NCBI GenBank assembly: GCA_026984715.1
Contig: JALSRO010000425.1
Coordinates: forward strand, 1 to 7,642
Length of the DNA: 7,642 bases
Direction: 5' to 3'
From: Chromatiales bacterium
GTDB lineage: Bacteria; Pseudomonadota; Gammaproteobacteria; Thiohalospirales; Thiohalospiraceae
The translations under genes were made by a program, and so were the position numbers. Numbering within the stretch: position 1 is the stretch's first letter; each line of letters starts with the position of its first letter. Under the pieces are notes generated by a model. That model worked only from the letters and a program-made list of their open reading frames with translations. It did not search any database and was not told the DNA's origin. Shown here piece after piece: positions 6,660 through 7,642 of the stretch.

Positions 6660-6675
6660 TGGCGCGGTTTTTGCT
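6660..6675 (+). promoter_or_regulatory. Sigma54 (-24/-12) promoter of fleS
   Basis: TGGCGCG (6660-6666), GTTT, then TTGCT (6671-6675) matches the sigma54 consensus TGGCACG-N4-TTGC(A/T) at all positions but one, with the invariant GG and GC at the correct spacing. Transcription should start near 6686, about 26 bases before the fleS ATG. In Pseudomonas fleSR is FleQ- and RpoN-dependent, and the FleQ gene is directly upstream here. Confidence 0.85.
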
Positions 6676-6711
6676 CTCTTGCCTGTAGCCTCAGCCAACA
6701 GGTGCAGAACG

Positions 6712-7642
6712 ATGAACCCTCAGGTCGATGACAAAACCGCCTCCACGGTGCCACCAGAGCTCACATCCGTGATGGCGATCTCTGCAGAGGGGGTGGGTGA
6801 GCGGTTCGCGGGAATAAGTGGCGAATATGAACGGCGGCTTGCCGAAAAGGAGCAGCTCGCCGCACGCCTCGAGAGCCTGTTGAAGGGGCTGCCTGCGGGG
6901 GTAGTGGTGCTGGACGGCACCGGCACCATCCAGCAGGCGAACGCTGCCGCAGAGGCGCTGCTGGGTGCGCCGCTGGAGGGACTCCGCTGGCGTGATGTCA
7001 TTGAGCGATCTTTTGCGTCCCGGCCCCAGGCGGGTTGTGACCTGAAGCTGGCGGATGGCCGTCTGGTGAGCCTCGCCACCTGTCCGCTGGAAGGGGAGCC
7101 GGGGCAGATCCTGTTGCTCAACGATGTGACAGAGACGCGCGCCCTGCAGGAGAGGGCGAGCCGCGATCAACGCTTGATGTCGATGGGTAGGATGGTCGCT
7201 TCACTGGCCCACCAGATCCGTACTCCGCTCTCCTCTGCGTTGCTGTACGCATCACACATGAAGCGTCCCGGACTGGAAGAGGAGCGGCGCATACAGCTGG
7301 CGGAGAAGATTTTGGGGCGCATTCGCCATCTGGAGCAGTTGCTGAACGACATGCTGCTGTTCGCCCACGGAGGGCTTGGCGGTGGCGAGCAGCTGACCGC
7401 AACAGAGCTGCTGCAGGCGTTGCGGGAAGCCGTGGAGATCCAGCTGCGGGCACACGGGACACGGCTGATTCTGGATGATAAAAGCAGAGGCCAGATGGTG
7501 CGCTGCAACCGGGAGCTTCTGTTGAGTGCACTGCAGAATCTGGTTACCAACGCCATCCAGGCGATGGGGGACGGGGGAATCATAACCCTCGGTGCCCATT
7601 TGCAGAATGAGGATCGGCTGGTGATCTCTGTGGCCGACAACG
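6712..7642 (+). CDS. fleS: Flagellar sensor histidine kinase FleS/FlrB (3' end outside window)
   Basis: 310 codons are visible, open to the window end. ATG 6712 has AGGTG about seven bases upstream, a modest ribosome site, and lies just past the predicted sigma54 start point. There are no membrane segments, so the kinase is cytoplasmic like known FleS. Domains: N-terminal tail with a short coiled stretch (about 38-58), PAS-like sensor (about 55-145, GLPAGVVVLDGTGTIQQAN), dimerisation/phosphoacceptor domain (about 153-220) with H-box ASLAHQIRTPLSSALLYA (163-180), H167 being the phosphorylated His, then the ATP-binding domain starting about 262 with the N-box NLVTNAIQAM (276-285). The last residues, ISVADN, begin the G1 box (D309). 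Roughly 90-100 residues should be missing compared with about 400 in Pseudomonas FleS. It should phosphorylate FleR/FlrC, expected directly downstream, to switch on hook and basal-body genes. Confidence 0.9.
   Translation, partial: MNPQVDDKTASTVPPELTSVMAISAEGVGERFAGISGEYERRLAEKEQLAARLESLLKGLPAGVVVLDGTGTIQQANAAAEALLGAPLEGLRWRDVIERSFASRPQAGCDLKLADGRLVSLATCPLEGEPGQILLLNDVTETRALQERASRDQRLMSMGRMVASLAHQIRTPLSSALLYASHMKRPGLEEERRIQLAEKILGRIRHLEQLLNDMLLFAHGGLGGGEQLTATELLQALREAVEIQLRAHGTRLILDDKSRGQMVRCNRELLLSALQNLVTNAIQAMGDGGIITLGAHLQNEDRLVISVADN

Larger units (their letters stand above)
6399..6711. other. Non-coding regulatory gap between fleQ and fleS
   Basis: No convincing gene in these 313 bases on either strand; the antisense open frames here have Arg/Gly/Ala-rich, non-domain-like translations. 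From left to right it holds CGTCA-type motifs and A/T tracts (6431-6498), a terminator-like hairpin with T6 (6498-6532), an inverted repeat GCCCCTT / AAGGGGGC (6597-6603 / 6627-6634), and a sigma54 promoter (6660-6675). The length and content fit an enhancer-dependent control region. Confidence 0.7.

Noticed and set aside
6456..6754. Short minus-strand open frames across the fleQ-fleS gap
   Set aside because: Arg/Gly/Ala-rich translations, overlap with the sigma54 promoter and fleS start, and no ribosome sites.

Overview
The window looks like a chromosomal segment of a flagellated gammaproteobacterium. The evidence is a FleQ/FlrA-type flagellar master regulator followed by a FleS/FlrB-type sensor kinase, the order known from Pseudomonas and Vibrio, together with high G+C and outer-membrane-type proteins. 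A Chromatiales or sulfur-oxidiser relative is possible, but nothing here proves it. All genes recognised are on the + strand.

Left half, 1-4223: surface proteins. The window opens inside the C-terminal part of a probable outer-membrane beta-barrel protein (ends 725). A short spacer holds two adjacent imperfect palindromes that look like dispersed intergenic repeats. Next is a very large exported protein (855-4223, about 1122 aa). It has a signal peptide, an AT-richer N-terminal domain, a regulatory-like beta-sandwich, two full and one partial copy of a ~213-residue beta-strand repeat, and a C-terminal DUF11-type domain. The ORF is also open back to an ATG at 744, but that would translate the palindromes, so 855 is the better start.

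Right half, 4224-7642: c-di-GMP and flagellar regulation. A small PilZ-like protein (4293-4883) is followed by a promoter-like TTGACA / extended -10 pair and fleQ (4962-6398). FleQ here keeps the sigma54-activator core (Walker A, GAFTGA, Walker B, arginine finger, Fis-type helix-turn-helix) and the LFRS and ExxxRN motifs linked to c-di-GMP binding, but its receiver-like N-terminus lacks a phosphoacceptor Asp. A 313-base non-coding gap follows. It contains a weak terminator-like hairpin, clustered CGTCA motifs among A/T tracts, an inverted repeat and an excellent -24/-12 sigma54 promoter (6660-6675), 26 bases or so of leader before fleS (6712 to the window end).

How they fit together (inference): FleQ, made from a housekeeping promoter, would activate the sigma54 promoter of fleS and the likely downstream fleR, starting the flagellar cascade. 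The PilZ-like protein next door and the c-di-GMP motifs in FleQ suggest that the second messenger sets the choice between swimming and attachment, and the neighbouring surface proteins could belong to the attached state. No CRISPR array, tRNA, rRNA or insertion sequence was seen.
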